A stretch of 60,089 nucleotides of DNA, taken from positions 1-60,089 of the forward strand of contig JARYLT010000007.1 of NCBI GenBank assembly GCA_029907515.1. Direction: 5' to 3'. A model generated the notes under the pieces. That model was given only the letters and a program-made list of their open reading frames with translations. It did not search any database and was not told where the DNA came from. Positions 25,672 to 34,847 of the stretch are shown in pieces. The position numbers were made by a program, and so were the translations under genes. The stretch comes from Spirochaetota bacterium (lineage in GTDB: Bacteria > Spirochaetota > UBA4802 > UB4802). Each line of letters begins with the position of its first letter. Position 1 is the first letter of the stretch.

Positions 25672-26432
25672 ACAATCTTTCATTAACAATTACCAATAAT
25701 CATATTCTTAAAAATATTACAGTTGAATTCTTTGAAGGTGAAATTATTGGTATAATTGGCAAACCTGGCTGCGGCAAATCTGTTCTTTTGCAAACGATTG
25801 CACAGTATTATACACACTACAATGGCGAAATTTTATTAAACACAAAACCAATACGTTTAATCAAAAAAAGAGAGCTATCTCAAAAAATTTCTTATCAGCC
25901 TGCAGGTTATTTTTATAACCATTACATCACCCTTTATGATTACCTTGTATCAAGCAGAATACCGTATAAAACTTTTCTTTCACCTTTCCAATCTTTTGAT
26001 TATGAGATTGTCGATAAATATATGCATCATTTTGAATTACAGCAATATAAATTTAAACCACTGGTGCTTCTTTCTTCTGATATTCAGGCACGAGCTCTTT
26101 TAGCATTTCATTTCATACGACAGGCACAGATAGTACTACTTGATAATCCAACACACAATCTTTCTTTACCATCATATAATCAGCTTCATGATGCTATTAT
26201 ACGATATTGTTCAACCGGGAAAAATTGCTGTATCATTGCTTCACATGACATTAATTTCCTTGCTCAAACAGTGGACAAATTGTATATTATGGAAAATGGC
26301 TCTATAGTTGATTCATGTATTCCTGCTGATTTAACTGAAGATTTAATAAAAAACATATTTGGAGTGGATGTTTTTATTACACGAAATATTTATAATGGCA
26401 AGCCAAATATACATCTCTATTTTGCATATTAA
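25659..26432 (+). CDS. ABC transporter ATP-binding protein with degenerate catalytic motifs
   Basis: A 257-residue ABC ATPase. Walker A is intact (GKPGCGKS, residues 34-41), as are the Q-loop (KISYQPAG) and the H-loop (IASHDINFL). The signature LSGGQ is replaced by LSSDIQAR, and Walker B reads VLLDNPT with Asn (N163) where the catalytic Glu is expected. Loss of that Glu usually slows or blocks hydrolysis in this family. The frame is intact and the permease overlap is kept, so it is likely a functional but diverged component rather than a pseudogene. Its last 4 bases overlap the convergent STAS gene. Confidence 0.85.
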   Translation: MLTLNNLSLTITNNHILKNITVEFFEGEIIGIIGKPGCGKSVLLQTIAQYYTHYNGEILLNTKPIRLIKKRELSQKISYQPAGYFYNHYITLYDYLVSSRIPYKTFLSPFQSFDYEIVDKYMHHFELQQYKFKPLVLLSSDIQARALLAFHFIRQAQIVLLDNPTHNLSLPSYNQLHDAIIRYCSTGKNCCIIASHDINFLAQTVDKLYIMENGSIVDSCIPADLTEDLIKNIFGVDVFITRNIYNGKPNIHLYFAY

Positions 26433-26776
26433 ATGTAATATTCTAATTTCCTTATCCCTTCTTCTACGCTATTGATTAAAAGCAGATCATATGACTCTGT
26501 TGCATTAATTAAACTTTGAAGATTATCTGAAGCTCCCAAAATCATAATCCTGCGTTTCTTTTGTTTAGCAAAGTGTGACAGATCAATTAATGCCCTGAGC
26601 CCCGATGAGGTTACCATCGATACACCTGAAATATTTATTATAACATTATTTGTAGCCACCAAACTTTCAATTAAACTAATAAATTCCCTTTCAGTGGCTG
26701 AACACAGGACACCGGCTAAGTTAACTATTTTTGCCCCTTCACGTTCTTCTATTGAATAATTTATTTCAGCCGCCAT
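26429..26776 (-). CDS. STAS-domain anti-sigma factor antagonist
   Basis: A 115-residue SpoIIAA/RsbV-like protein. The phosphoacceptor loop reads VSMVTSSGLRALIDL, placing Ser-58 at the position phosphorylated in SpoIIAA. Such proteins free a sigma factor or another target when dephosphorylated by a SpoIIE/RsbU-type phosphatase. One phosphatase of that type is at 57243-59378 in this window, though nothing links the two directly. It is the last gene of the acpP-rnc-Nudix-aroB-STAS run and shares one base with the aroB stop. Confidence 0.9.
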   Translation of the reverse strand: MAAEINYSIEEREGAKIVNLAGVLCSATEREFISLIESLVATNNVIINISGVSMVTSSGLRALIDLSHFAKQKKRRIMILGASDNLQSLINATESYDLLLINSVEEGIRKLEYYI

Positions 26777-27870
26777 TATTTTTTAATCATTGTTAAATAA
26801 AAATTTAACGCTTCCTTTACCAATGAATCATTTACTTCACAACCAATTCGTGGTTTACCAATTGATTCCAGAAGAACAAAGCGTGTTTTGCCTTTTATAT
26901 TTTTTTTGTCGTACATCATATGATTAACTATCTTGTTAGGGTCAAATGAAATATTTGGCAATAGGTTATATGCAGATATAATATCCCTTACACAATCAAA
27001 ATCAGCTTTTGGCATGCCCTCCTTCATGGATATATACGATTCAATCAATATACCAGCAGCAACAGCATCACCATGGCTTACAGTATATTCAAGTAATGAT
27101 TCTATAGCATGTCCAACTGTATGCCCAAAATTTAAAATGGCTCTAATATTTTTTTCAAATTCATCCTTTTCAACCACAGAAGCTTTGAATCGTACTGAAC
27201 TATTAATACAGCTATATAACGAATTGTCAATATAACCATATTGTATTTCTTTATTCATCAATAATGTTAATGTTGAACTATCTCCAATTAATGCATGTTT
27301 TACAACTTCTGACATGCCACAACGCCATTCTGATAGGGGCAATGTTTGTAAAAAATCAATATCAATAATTATATAATCAGGCTGATGAAAATGGCCCACT
27401 ATGTTTTTGCCTGCTTTAATATTAACTGCAACCTTGCCGCCTATACTGGCATCTACCATCGCTAGAAGCGTCGTTGGGACATATACTACATCTATACCAC
27501 GCATATATGCTGATGCAACATATCCGGCAAAATCCGTGGTAACACCACCACCTATCCCTATTACCAGTGAATTCCGTGTACACTGGTTTTCAAGTAACAG
27601 GTTGAAATATTGTTCAGCATATGCATATGATTTATTTTGTTCGCTGTCATTATATTGTATTATGATAGCATCAATTAATGACAGGCTTTGGTCAATAACC
27701 TCTTTATGCAATGCATAAACTGTTTCACTTACAATTGCAATGATAACATCCCACTTTTTATAAGTGATTAGTGAGGATAGTGAAGCAAATATTCCCCTAC
27801 CAATTATTATTGAGGATTTTTTTGAATCTAATTGTAAAACAAGAGTATCACTATTTGTTATGGGATCCAC
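26776..27870 (-). CDS. aroB: 3-Dehydroquinate synthase
   Basis: A 364-residue NAD- and metal-dependent enzyme for step two of the shikimate pathway. Motifs are GIGGGVTTDFAGYVASAYMR, VPTTLLAMVDASIGGKVAVN and the metal ligands in ILNFGHTVGHAIE and SHGDAVAAGI. It overlaps the Nudix gene by 13 bp and abuts the STAS gene. Other aromatic-pathway genes (aroF, tyrA, pheA) lie in the neighbouring operon at 33-36 kb. Confidence 0.96.
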   Translation of the reverse strand: MDPITNSDTLVLQLDSKKSSIIIGRGIFASLSSLITYKKWDVIIAIVSETVYALHKEVIDQSLSLIDAIIIQYNDSEQNKSYAYAEQYFNLLLENQCTRNSLVIGIGGGVTTDFAGYVASAYMRGIDVVYVPTTLLAMVDASIGGKVAVNIKAGKNIVGHFHQPDYIIIDIDFLQTLPLSEWRCGMSEVVKHALIGDSSTLTLLMNKEIQYGYIDNSLYSCINSSVRFKASVVEKDEFEKNIRAILNFGHTVGHAIESLLEYTVSHGDAVAAGILIESYISMKEGMPKADFDCVRDIISAYNLLPNISFDPNKIVNHMMYDKKNIKGKTRFVLLESIGKPRIGCEVNDSLVKEALNFYLTMIKK

Positions 27871-28313
27871 AGTGAACCTTTATATATCCGTTCGTTTTTA
27901 TTCTGTAATAATTGAATAATATACCCATTAAGTGGCGGGTACATAACAATATCAACCAATTCACTGACAGGTTTGAAACTGAAATCATATAAAATTTTTT
28001 CATCTCCCAAACGTATTGACTTATTATTCAAATAGCACCAAAATGCTATATTAACAATATGACGTTTACCATTAGGTTCTATTGAATCAGCTATTAATGC
28101 AATATCACCAACTTCTACTGTAAGCCCCAATTCTTCAAAAAACTCCCTCTTTAATGCTTCATCAAGTGATTCCTGATACTCAACGCCACCACCAGGTAAC
28201 AACCAGTAGATTTCATTTCCTTTTTTATGAGCTATTAATAATATTTTGTTTTCTTCAACAACTAATCCAGCTACGCGGATCCTGATCTTTTTATTTGATA
28301 ACCCAAACTTCAT
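27858..28313 (-). CDS. Nudix hydrolase
   Basis: A 151-residue protein with a complete Nudix box, beginning GGGVEYQ and ending REFFEELGL (G-x5-E-x7-RE-x2-EE-x-G). The enzyme hydrolyses a nucleoside diphosphate linked to another group. The substrate is not predictable. It overlaps rnc by 4 bases (ATGA) and aroB by 13. Confidence 0.92.
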   Translation of the reverse strand: MKFGLSNKKIRIRVAGLVVEENKILLIAHKKGNEIYWLLPGGGVEYQESLDEALKREFFEELGLTVEVGDIALIADSIEPNGKRHIVNIAFWCYLNNKSIRLGDEKILYDFSFKPVSELVDIVMYPPLNGYIIQLLQNKNERIYKGSLWIP

Positions 28314-29053
28314 ATAGTTATCCTGTTAGAGTAGATAAGTTCCAGAGCTTTTTTTGCAGCATCCGACTCTGCTTTTCGCTTACTACTTCCTGTTCCAACT
28401 GTAATATCACGATTGTTTATAGTTAATTTAATAGTATACATTTTACTATGATCAGGACCAGATTCATGGATTACTGTATACAAGGGTCTGCTTTTATATT
28501 TCTTCTGAACTAATTCCTGTAATGTTGTTTTTGGATCACGTAAATATGAAAGTTTATCAATACGCTGAATATCCTTTTTTAATAATCTTAATACCAACTT
28601 TTTTGATTTTGTTAAACCCGCATCCAGATATACCGCGCCAATAATCGCTTCCAATGCATCTGCAAGTATTGATTGTCGATATCTACCACCTGTCAGCTCT
28701 TCACCCCTGCCCATTATAATGTAATCACCAAGATTCAACTGATTGGCAACTTTAGCTAGTGTTTCTTCTGAAACAACAGCAGATTTTATTTTTGCAAGAT
28801 CACCTTCAGGATAATCTTCAAATGATTTAAAAAGATATTCATTTACTATTAAACCCAATACAGAATCACCTAAATACTCCAAACGCTCATTATCTTTTAC
28901 GGGAATAGATGATTCGTTAACATAGGATCGGTGGGTTAAAGCACGTTTTAATAATGATTTGTTTGAAAAGGTAAAGTGTAAGCGTTTTTCAAGCTGTTGC
29001 AATTTGCGATTTTGCCTTTTTATATCTAAACCCTTCTTATTTTCATCATCCAT
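28310..29053 (-). CDS. rnc: Ribonuclease III
   Basis: A 247-residue double-strand-specific endoribonuclease. The catalytic signature is NERLEYLGDSVLGLIVNEYL, with the second acidic cluster in LADALEAIIGAVYLD. A C-terminal double-stranded-RNA-binding domain (DPKTTLQELVQKK through SDAAKKALELI) is present. It lies 27 bp after acpP, a widespread gene order. Confidence 0.97.
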   Translation of the reverse strand: MDDENKKGLDIKRQNRKLQQLEKRLHFTFSNKSLLKRALTHRSYVNESSIPVKDNERLEYLGDSVLGLIVNEYLFKSFEDYPEGDLAKIKSAVVSEETLAKVANQLNLGDYIIMGRGEELTGGRYRQSILADALEAIIGAVYLDAGLTKSKKLVLRLLKKDIQRIDKLSYLRDPKTTLQELVQKKYKSRPLYTVIHESGPDHSKMYTIKLTINNRDITVGTGSSKRKAESDAAKKALELIYSNRITI

Positions 29054-29080
29054 TGCTCATCACAAAAAAACAAAATTCAA

Positions 29081-29317
29081 TTACTGCAATTTTGCTTCAA
29101 TATATTTAACAACATCTTCAACGGTTAATAATTTCTCGGCATCTTCATCGGGTATTTCTATTCCAAACTCTTCTTCCAGCGCCATAACCAGTTCTACAGT
29201 GTCAAGGGAATCCGCTCCTAAATCATCAACAAATGATGCCTCTAGTGTAACTTCAGACTCATCAACCCCTAATTGATCAATAATTATTTTTTTTATTTTT
29301 TCAAAATCGACTGTCAT
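29081..29317 (-). CDS. acpP: Acyl carrier protein
   Basis: A 78-residue acidic carrier. The phosphopantetheine attachment site is Ser-37 in [19 protein letters not shown]. It carries growing acyl chains in fatty acid synthesis. GGAGG precedes the ATG. It heads the acpP-rnc operon and has a good sigma-70 promoter at 29385-29414. Confidence 0.98.
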   Translation of the reverse strand: MTVDFEKIKKIIIDQLGVDESEVTLEASFVDDLGADSLDTVELVMALEEEFGIEIPDEDAEKLLTVEDVVKYIEAKLQ

Positions 29318-29384
29318 TACCTATGGCCTCCTTACCTAACTTGGCTTGTATAGTAAACCCCTCACAACAAAAGCACGTACATGA

Positions 29385-29414
29385 ATAATAGTAAAAATAT
29401 TGATATTTTGTCAA
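29385..29414 (-). promoter_or_regulatory. Sigma-70 promoter for acpP-rnc-Nudix-aroB-STAS
   Basis: Read on the minus strand, TTGACA (29414-29409) and TATTAT (29390-29385) are 18 bp apart. The start point falls about 60 bases before acpP. Confidence 0.65.
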
Positions 29415-29421
29415 GATTAAT

Positions 29422-29446
29422 ATAAAAGGAGCGTCTTAAACGCTCC
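29422..29446 (-). terminator. Intrinsic terminator after rpmF
   Basis: On the minus strand GGAGCGT-ttaag-ACGCTCC is followed by TTTTAT. It separates rpmF from the acpP promoter just beyond. Confidence 0.75.
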
Positions 29447-29463
29447 ATACACATACACAATCA

Positions 29464-29658
29464 TTAACCTTTGTTAACCTTTACAACAGGTTCCACAATA
29501 AGTTTTCCCTTATAATGACCACATTCGGGGCATACTCTATGAGGCAGAACGTACGCACCACAAGTTGGGCATGGTCTTAAATTTGGTGCTCCAATTGCAT
29601 CATGCGAACGACGCATCCTTGATTTTGCTTTTGATTTTCGCCTTTTTGGTACTGCCAC
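29464..29658 (-). CDS. rpmF: 50S ribosomal protein L32
   Basis: A 64-residue protein starting [20 protein letters not shown], typical of L32. It carries two C-x-x-C pairs (CPTCGAY and CPECGHYKG) that bind zinc. AAGGAG lies before the ATG. A palindromic terminator upstream (29703-29722) suggests it is transcribed separately from the TPR gene. Confidence 0.97.
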   Translation of the reverse strand: MAVPKRRKSKAKSRMRRSHDAIGAPNLRPCPTCGAYVLPHRVCPECGHYKGKLIVEPVVKVNKG

Positions 29659-29702
29659 TTTTTTTCTCCTTATACTATAATCAAAAAAAGTTATTATAAC
29701 TT

Positions 29703-29722
29703 CAAAAATAGCACGGTGCTAT
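29703..29722 (-). terminator. Candidate terminator after the rpsA-TPR genes
   Basis: ATAGCAC-g-GTGCTAT (29708-29722) is a perfect palindrome. On the minus strand it is followed by TTTTTG. The T-run is short. Confidence 0.5.
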
Positions 29723-29754
29723 GTCAATGCTTTTTTAATCTAAGATTGAGAATA

Positions 29755-30459
29755 TTAATTTTTCTTTTCGTTTTCAAGAGCTCCTAAAAAAATACTGTGC
29801 TGGGTTGCTTTTTTTGCAAAAAATGACTGGGGAAACTCAGTAGATACTCTGCTAAAATATTCCCGAGCTTTATAATACTCACCTTTCAGAGCATACATCC
29901 TTCCAATATTATATAGTATCTGATCAATATTATAGCCATCTTTATATTTTGATTCGCAAAGGAGATAATACCGTAAAGCCTCGTCAATATTATTGAGATA
30001 TTCTGATGACATGCCTGCCTGCTGTAATGCCAGTGAAGCAAACAACGGCGATGCATATTGTGCAGCTTTTTCATAGTATCTGGCAGCATTGGCATAGTCT
30101 TTTTCATTAAAATAAAGGCTTGCAATAATATAATAGCCATTGCGGTGAACATACCCAAAATAAGAGCTGTCAGCAATTGTCTGTAACCTTTTAACAGTGC
30201 GCAAAAACTTTTCATTATGTTCTTGTATATCGGTTGTATACGTTGTTCTATATTCATCAAGAATTGCTTCAAAATCAGCAGTATCTTTTTTTATTTTATA
30301 ATCAGCATACACAATAGCTGCAATACCAAGAACTAAAACCACTGACACACCAATAGCCACTTTAATTGCCACAGAACGGTGAGCGCGAATATAATCGCGG
30401 ACATCCATCAGCATTTGCTCAACAATATTGCGGTGAACAGTAACTTCCCTGTCTATCAT
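29755..30459 (-). CDS. Membrane-anchored TPR protein
   Basis: A 234-residue protein. A short cytoplasmic N-terminus is followed by one membrane helix (VAIGVSVVLVLGIAAIVYA, about residues 34-53). A periplasmic part then carries tetratricopeptide repeats, including YANAARYYEKAAQYAS and YKAREYFSRVSTEFP. Topology and size resemble YfgM/AncA-type periplasmic chaperone partners, a comparison by layout only. It starts 3 bp after rpsA. Confidence 0.8.
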   Translation of the reverse strand: MIDREVTVHRNIVEQMLMDVRDYIRAHRSVAIKVAIGVSVVLVLGIAAIVYADYKIKKDTADFEAILDEYRTTYTTDIQEHNEKFLRTVKRLQTIADSSYFGYVHRNGYYIIASLYFNEKDYANAARYYEKAAQYASPLFASLALQQAGMSSEYLNNIDEALRYYLLCESKYKDGYNIDQILYNIGRMYALKGEYYKAREYFSRVSTEFPQSFFAKKATQHSIFLGALENEKKN

Positions 30460-30462
30460 GTG

Positions 30463-32130
30463 TTATTCCTTATCCAGTTTATTTTTTAAAAGTTCACCCA
30501 GTGTAACGGTACCAGACGTTGATGTGTTTAAAATCTTCTTGATTTCTTCTTTTTCGGACATAATTTCATAATGCTTGATACTGAGTGACAGTCGCTTCTT
30601 ATCAACATCAACACCCAATACAACAGCATTCACTTTATCCCCAACTTTATAGATAGTATCAACTGATTCAATTTTTTTTCTTGATACTTCTGATATATGA
30701 ACAAGCCCTTCAACGGTATCGCCATCAATCTTAACGAACATACCAAAAGGTACAATCCCGGTGACAATTCCTGAAACAATAGTTCTGGGAGGATATTTTT
30801 CAGCAATTACTTCCCATGGTGATTTGGTCAGCTGCTTGATACCACAGGCAATCTTCTGTTCCTCTTTATTAATTTCAAGAATAATAAACTGTATTTCCTG
30901 ACCTTCTTTATACTGTGATTGAATATCTTTAAAATTTTCATCCCACGAAATATCCGATATATGGATCAAACCATCGATATCAGGCTCAAGCTCCACAAAC
31001 ATACCAAAATTAACAATCTTTTTAATTGGACGCGTATGAATACTCTTCACAGGGAAACGCTCTTCAATAGTCTCCCAGGGATTTGGCTGTAATTGCTTTA
31101 TTCCCAGTAATAACTTTCTGTTTTCATCATCTACACTTAAAACAACTGATTGAATTCTGTCGCCTTTTTTATACAGTTCTTTTGGATTTACTGTTCGCTT
31201 TGCCCATGAAATGTCCGATGCCGAACAATACCCTTCAACACCAGGCTCAATTTCAATAAACATACCAAAATTGGTAATGGTGACAATTTTTCCTTCGATT
31301 GTGTTCCCAGGCTGATATTTTTCAGGAACCGACAACCATGGATCAGGAACAAGTTGCTTTAAACCCAATGCAATTTTTCCTTCTGCTCTGTTAATAGCAA
31401 GAAGCACAAAGTCACGTTCTTCGCCAATCTTTAAAATTTTCTTTTTCTTAAATACTTTGCGCCATGAAATATCGTTACGGTGAAGAAGAGCTTCAATACC
31501 ACCAATATCGACAAAAGCCCCAAAGTCCACAAATTTTGTTACCTTACCGCGTATGACATCTCCGGGCCTGTAATTTGCTTCTAAATTATCCCATATCTTT
31601 TTTTGTTCTTCATCAAGAAAATCTTTTCGCGACAAAAGCACTGACCGCTTTTTTCTATCAATAGTTTTAATCTTAAAATAAACTGTAGAATGCCCATTCT
31701 GAGATTTTCCCTTAACATCGGCTGCCAGCGTCAGAGGCAGAAAAGCCTGAACACCATTACAATCAACAACAAACCCATTCTTCGATTTCTGCTTTACAGT
31801 TCCCTGTATGATATTTGACCCTTCAATAGCTTTTAAGAATTGCTGCCAGCTTTTTTCCTTCTTTGCTGCTTTAATGGAAAATACATACATCCCATCAAGA
31901 AGGCGTTTATTCATGAGCATTACTTCAACCATATCACCTACTTTGGGAGCATTCTCAAACTCTTCCAGGCTGACCCTGCCATCAGTTTTTGTGCCAATAT
32001 TGACATAGGCAAAATCATTATCAACAGTAACTATCTCACCTGTATAGATAGTTTTGGGCTGAATGGAATCATTTGAAAGGTTTGAAACATGATCCATATA
32101 TAGCTGGCTATCATTTCTATCTACTTCCAT
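30463..32130 (-). CDS. rpsA: 30S ribosomal protein S1
   Basis: A 555-residue protein with six tandem S1 (OB-fold) RNA-binding domains, seen as repeats such as VTKFVDFGAFVDIGGIEALL, VTITNFGMFIEIEPGVEGYC and GIVPFGMFVKIDGDTVEGLV. It binds mRNA during initiation. It lies downstream of cmk, the classic cmk-rpsA order of many bacteria. Confidence 0.95.
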   Translation of the reverse strand: MEVDRNDSQLYMDHVSNLSNDSIQPKTIYTGEIVTVDNDFAYVNIGTKTDGRVSLEEFENAPKVGDMVEVMLMNKRLLDGMYVFSIKAAKKEKSWQQFLKAIEGSNIIQGTVKQKSKNGFVVDCNGVQAFLPLTLAADVKGKSQNGHSTVYFKIKTIDRKKRSVLLSRKDFLDEEQKKIWDNLEANYRPGDVIRGKVTKFVDFGAFVDIGGIEALLHRNDISWRKVFKKKKILKIGEERDFVLLAINRAEGKIALGLKQLVPDPWLSVPEKYQPGNTIEGKIVTITNFGMFIEIEPGVEGYCSASDISWAKRTVNPKELYKKGDRIQSVVLSVDDENRKLLLGIKQLQPNPWETIEERFPVKSIHTRPIKKIVNFGMFVELEPDIDGLIHISDISWDENFKDIQSQYKEGQEIQFIILEINKEEQKIACGIKQLTKSPWEVIAEKYPPRTIVSGIVTGIVPFGMFVKIDGDTVEGLVHISEVSRKKIESVDTIYKVGDKVNAVVLGVDVDKKRLSLSIKHYEIMSEKEEIKKILNTSTSGTVTLGELLKNKLDKE

Positions 32131-32252
32131 ACCACTTCACCTTATTGTCATAACGTTAATACAATCAAAAGAAAAACCGTGTATAAGTCAATTTTATTTT
32201 AGCAATTATTCACAGGTATATCTAAAAATAAAATTTTTATATGCGATAGTTA

Positions 32253-32930
32253 CTATACCATTAAATCCCTAACCAATGAATATATATGATCAATCACTTC
32301 CTGCTGTGTCATTGCGCTGGTGTCAATATAAACAGCATCACGTGCTTTTTTCAGCGCGCCGAAGGGGCGATTCATATCCTGCTCGTCACGACGAGCAATG
32401 TGCACCTTTAACTCATTTACGTCAATATTTTTTCCTTTTTGCGCATATTCTCTGGCACGCCGCAATGCACGTTCTTCAACTGTTGCATCTAAATATATCT
32501 TTATATCTGCATCAGGAAACACAACAGTACCAATATCCCTTCCATCCACAATGATTGAATGGTCTTTAGCCCACATGCGCATGAGCATATTGACATATTC
32601 TCGTACTGCAACGATATCTGAAATTTTGCCAATATGTGTGGCTACGGTTTCATTGCGTATGTTTTCACCAACATCAACCCCATTACAATACGTTGTGCAG
32701 CTTCCATCATTATTAAAAACCTGTTTAAGCTGGATTTTATCAAGCATCTTGCGCACATCATCCTGTGTAAACTGTTCACCACAATGCTCCAGCACATACA
32801 GAGTTATTGCCCTGTACAATGCTCCCGAATCGATATATTGCAAGCCTGCTCGTTTAGCCACCTCTTTTGATACAGAACTTTTCCCGGAACCTGCAGGTCC
32901 ATCAACAGCCACAACAATATTCTTACGCAT
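32253..32930 (-). CDS. cmk: Cytidylate kinase
   Basis: A 225-residue CMP/dCMP kinase starting MRKNIVVAVDGPAGSGKSS, with the P-loop at residues 10-18. Further motifs are YIDSGALYRAI, IIVDGRDIGTVVFPDADIKI and RRDEQDMNRPFGALKKARDA. A longer reading from 32990 would add 20 residues lying inside tyrA and unlike the family. The start at 32930 overlaps the tyrA stop by 8 bp and is preferred. Confidence 0.95.
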   Translation of the reverse strand: MRKNIVVAVDGPAGSGKSSVSKEVAKRAGLQYIDSGALYRAITLYVLEHCGEQFTQDDVRKMLDKIQLKQVFNNDGSCTTYCNGVDVGENIRNETVATHIGKISDIVAVREYVNMLMRMWAKDHSIIVDGRDIGTVVFPDADIKIYLDATVEERALRRAREYAQKGKNIDVNELKVHIARRDEQDMNRPFGALKKARDAVYIDTSAMTQQEVIDHIYSLVRDLMV

Positions 32931-33801
32931 GATACTTAATCCATTTCTTCTGAACTTCTTCAAAATACCGGCATAGTGCATTCCGGTCATTATGAAGCGA
33001 TGCTTGCTGTATTTTATGTTTAACTTTAATCAATGATTGTATATATTCTTCAAGCACTGCAATGATATTGGTATTATTTAACAACACAATATCAGACCAC
33101 ATGTCAGGACTACCACCAGCAAGCCGCGTCATATCTTTGAATCCTTTGCCAATAAATGGCTGGATGTCTGATGGGTTATTTTCTTTATTAATAGCAAAAA
33201 AACTTTCCATTAATACTGTTGATACTATATGAGGGAAATGGCTGGTACTTGCAACCATTCGGTCATGTGTTACAGCATCGGTAATATGAATTTTGCATTC
33301 CAACAATTCCCAGAATTTTTTAATAATAGCAATATCATCATCGTTGTTTTTTTTGTGTGGTGTAATAATTACCCATGCACCGGTAAGGATTGAGTGGGTA
33401 CTGAATGTATATCCGGACTTTTCAGAACCTGCCATTGGATGGCATCCAACAAACTGATGTGCCTTCTGGTGTTCTATTACCGAATCTATGATAGATTGCT
33501 TTACACTACCAGCATCTATGATTAATGCACTGGATTTAAGATGGGGATCATCCAGCAAGGATTTAATAATTGCGATAGACGATAGCACGGGTGTTGCTAC
33601 AATAAAAAGATCAACATCATTGCAATCAATTGCATCAATAGAAGCAACATCATCAATAAATCCTTCTTTAAGAGCATTGTGCAGATTTTCTGGTTTACGG
33701 CCATACGCGGTAATATGCACCGATTGATGCTTTTTTTTAAGCATGCGTGCAATTGATCCGCCAATAAGACCCAAACCTATAATAGCAACCTTATTGAACA
33801 T
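32923..33801 (-). CDS. tyrA: Prephenate dehydrogenase
   Basis: A 292-residue NAD(P)-dependent enzyme of tyrosine synthesis. A Rossmann nucleotide site opens the protein (VAIIGLGLIGGSIARML). The catalytic region has VGCHPMAGSEKSGY and VASTSHFPHIVS. It lacks an ACT domain. It shares one base with the aroF stop (TAATG-type junction) and overlaps cmk by 8 bp. Confidence 0.94.
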   Translation of the reverse strand: MFNKVAIIGLGLIGGSIARMLKKKHQSVHITAYGRKPENLHNALKEGFIDDVASIDAIDCNDVDLFIVATPVLSSIAIIKSLLDDPHLKSSALIIDAGSVKQSIIDSVIEHQKAHQFVGCHPMAGSEKSGYTFSTHSILTGAWVIITPHKKNNDDDIAIIKKFWELLECKIHITDAVTHDRMVASTSHFPHIVSTVLMESFFAINKENNPSDIQPFIGKGFKDMTRLAGGSPDMWSDIVLLNNTNIIAVLEEYIQSLIKVKHKIQQASLHNDRNALCRYFEEVQKKWIKYHA

Positions 33802-34817
33802 TAATAAATTCCCCTGCCCAGTGCCAGTGCCACACTGGCAAGTTTCTTTTTGAGTTCAACTAACTGTTCAAAATTTATTGTCTGCTGACCATCAGACATT
33901 GCTTCTTCAGGGTTTGGGTGTGCTTCAACCATGATGCCATCAGCGCCTGCAGCCACATAAGCAAGTGCTGCTGAAGTCACATAATCTTTTAGTCCCATTG
34001 CATGGCTTGGGTCACACACAACAGGTAAATGTGAAAAATCTTTTAACACCGGTACTGCACCAACATCAAGAGTATTGCGGGTAATATCCTCAAATGTCCG
34101 TATTCCACGTGGGCATAGTATTACCTGTTTGTTGCCCTGTGAAAGTATATACTCTGCTGACATCAGGAATTCATTTATGGTTGCACTCATCCCTCGCTTT
34201 AACAAAATTGGCTTATTTATTTTTCCCAGTTCCTTTAAAAGGTTAAAATTCTGCATATTGCGGGTACCAACCTGCAATACATCAGCATACTGCGCAACAA
34301 GTTCTACATCACGGGGGTCCATCACCTCGGTAACTATCGGTAACCCTGTTTCCTCTTTTGCCTTTGCTAAATACTTTAAGCCCAGCGCACCATACCCTTG
34401 AAACGTGTACGGCGATGATCGAGGCTTGTATGCGCCTGCCCGCAACATGGATGCACCAGCCTGCTTAACCATCTTTGCATGCTCAATAATTTCCCTTTCA
34501 CCTTCAACAGCACAGGGACCGGCCACCAGTACAATTTTATCACCACCAATCTCAATATCACCCACACGAATAATGGTTCTGTCGGGATGAGTTTCTTTGC
34601 TTGCTAACTTGTACGGTTTTAAGATTGGCTTGACCGATTCAACACCTGATATTGCTTCAAGTGGCTGTTCACGGATGATGTCCTCATCGCCTATAACCGT
34701 AATAATTGTCCTGTACTGTCCCTTTGAGACATGTGGCTGCAAGTTTAGCGACTTTATTTTACCAACTATATGATCGATTTCATCCTGTGTAACATTGGGT
34801 TTTAGTACTATAATCAT
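33801..34817 (-). CDS. aroF: 3-Deoxy-7-phosphoheptulonate (DAHP) synthase
   Basis: A 338-residue type I-beta DAHP synthase, the first step of the shikimate pathway. It opens with an N-terminal ferredoxin-like regulatory domain (MIIVLKPNVTQDEIDHIVGK) as in Thermotoga, followed by the barrel. Active-site stretches include GPCAVEGEREI, LRAGAYKPRSSPYTFQG, LLKRGMSAT, ILCPRGIRTF and CDPSHAMG. The small N-terminal domain confers Tyr/Phe feedback inhibition in characterised members. It is 30 bp after pheA. Confidence 0.95.
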   Translation of the reverse strand: MIIVLKPNVTQDEIDHIVGKIKSLNLQPHVSKGQYRTIITVIGDEDIIREQPLEAISGVESVKPILKPYKLASKETHPDRTIIRVGDIEIGGDKIVLVAGPCAVEGEREIIEHAKMVKQAGASMLRAGAYKPRSSPYTFQGYGALGLKYLAKAKEETGLPIVTEVMDPRDVELVAQYADVLQVGTRNMQNFNLLKELGKINKPILLKRGMSATINEFLMSAEYILSQGNKQVILCPRGIRTFEDITRNTLDVGAVPVLKDFSHLPVVCDPSHAMGLKDYVTSAALAYVAAGADGIMVEAHPNPEEAMSDGQQTINFEQLVELKKKLASVALALGRGIY

Positions 34818-34847
34818 AATGCCGCGCTCCTTATTTATGTTAAATCT

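Noticed and set aside
32931-32990. Upstream start for cmk
   Set aside because: It lies inside tyrA and adds 20 residues not seen before the P-loop in cytidylate kinases.
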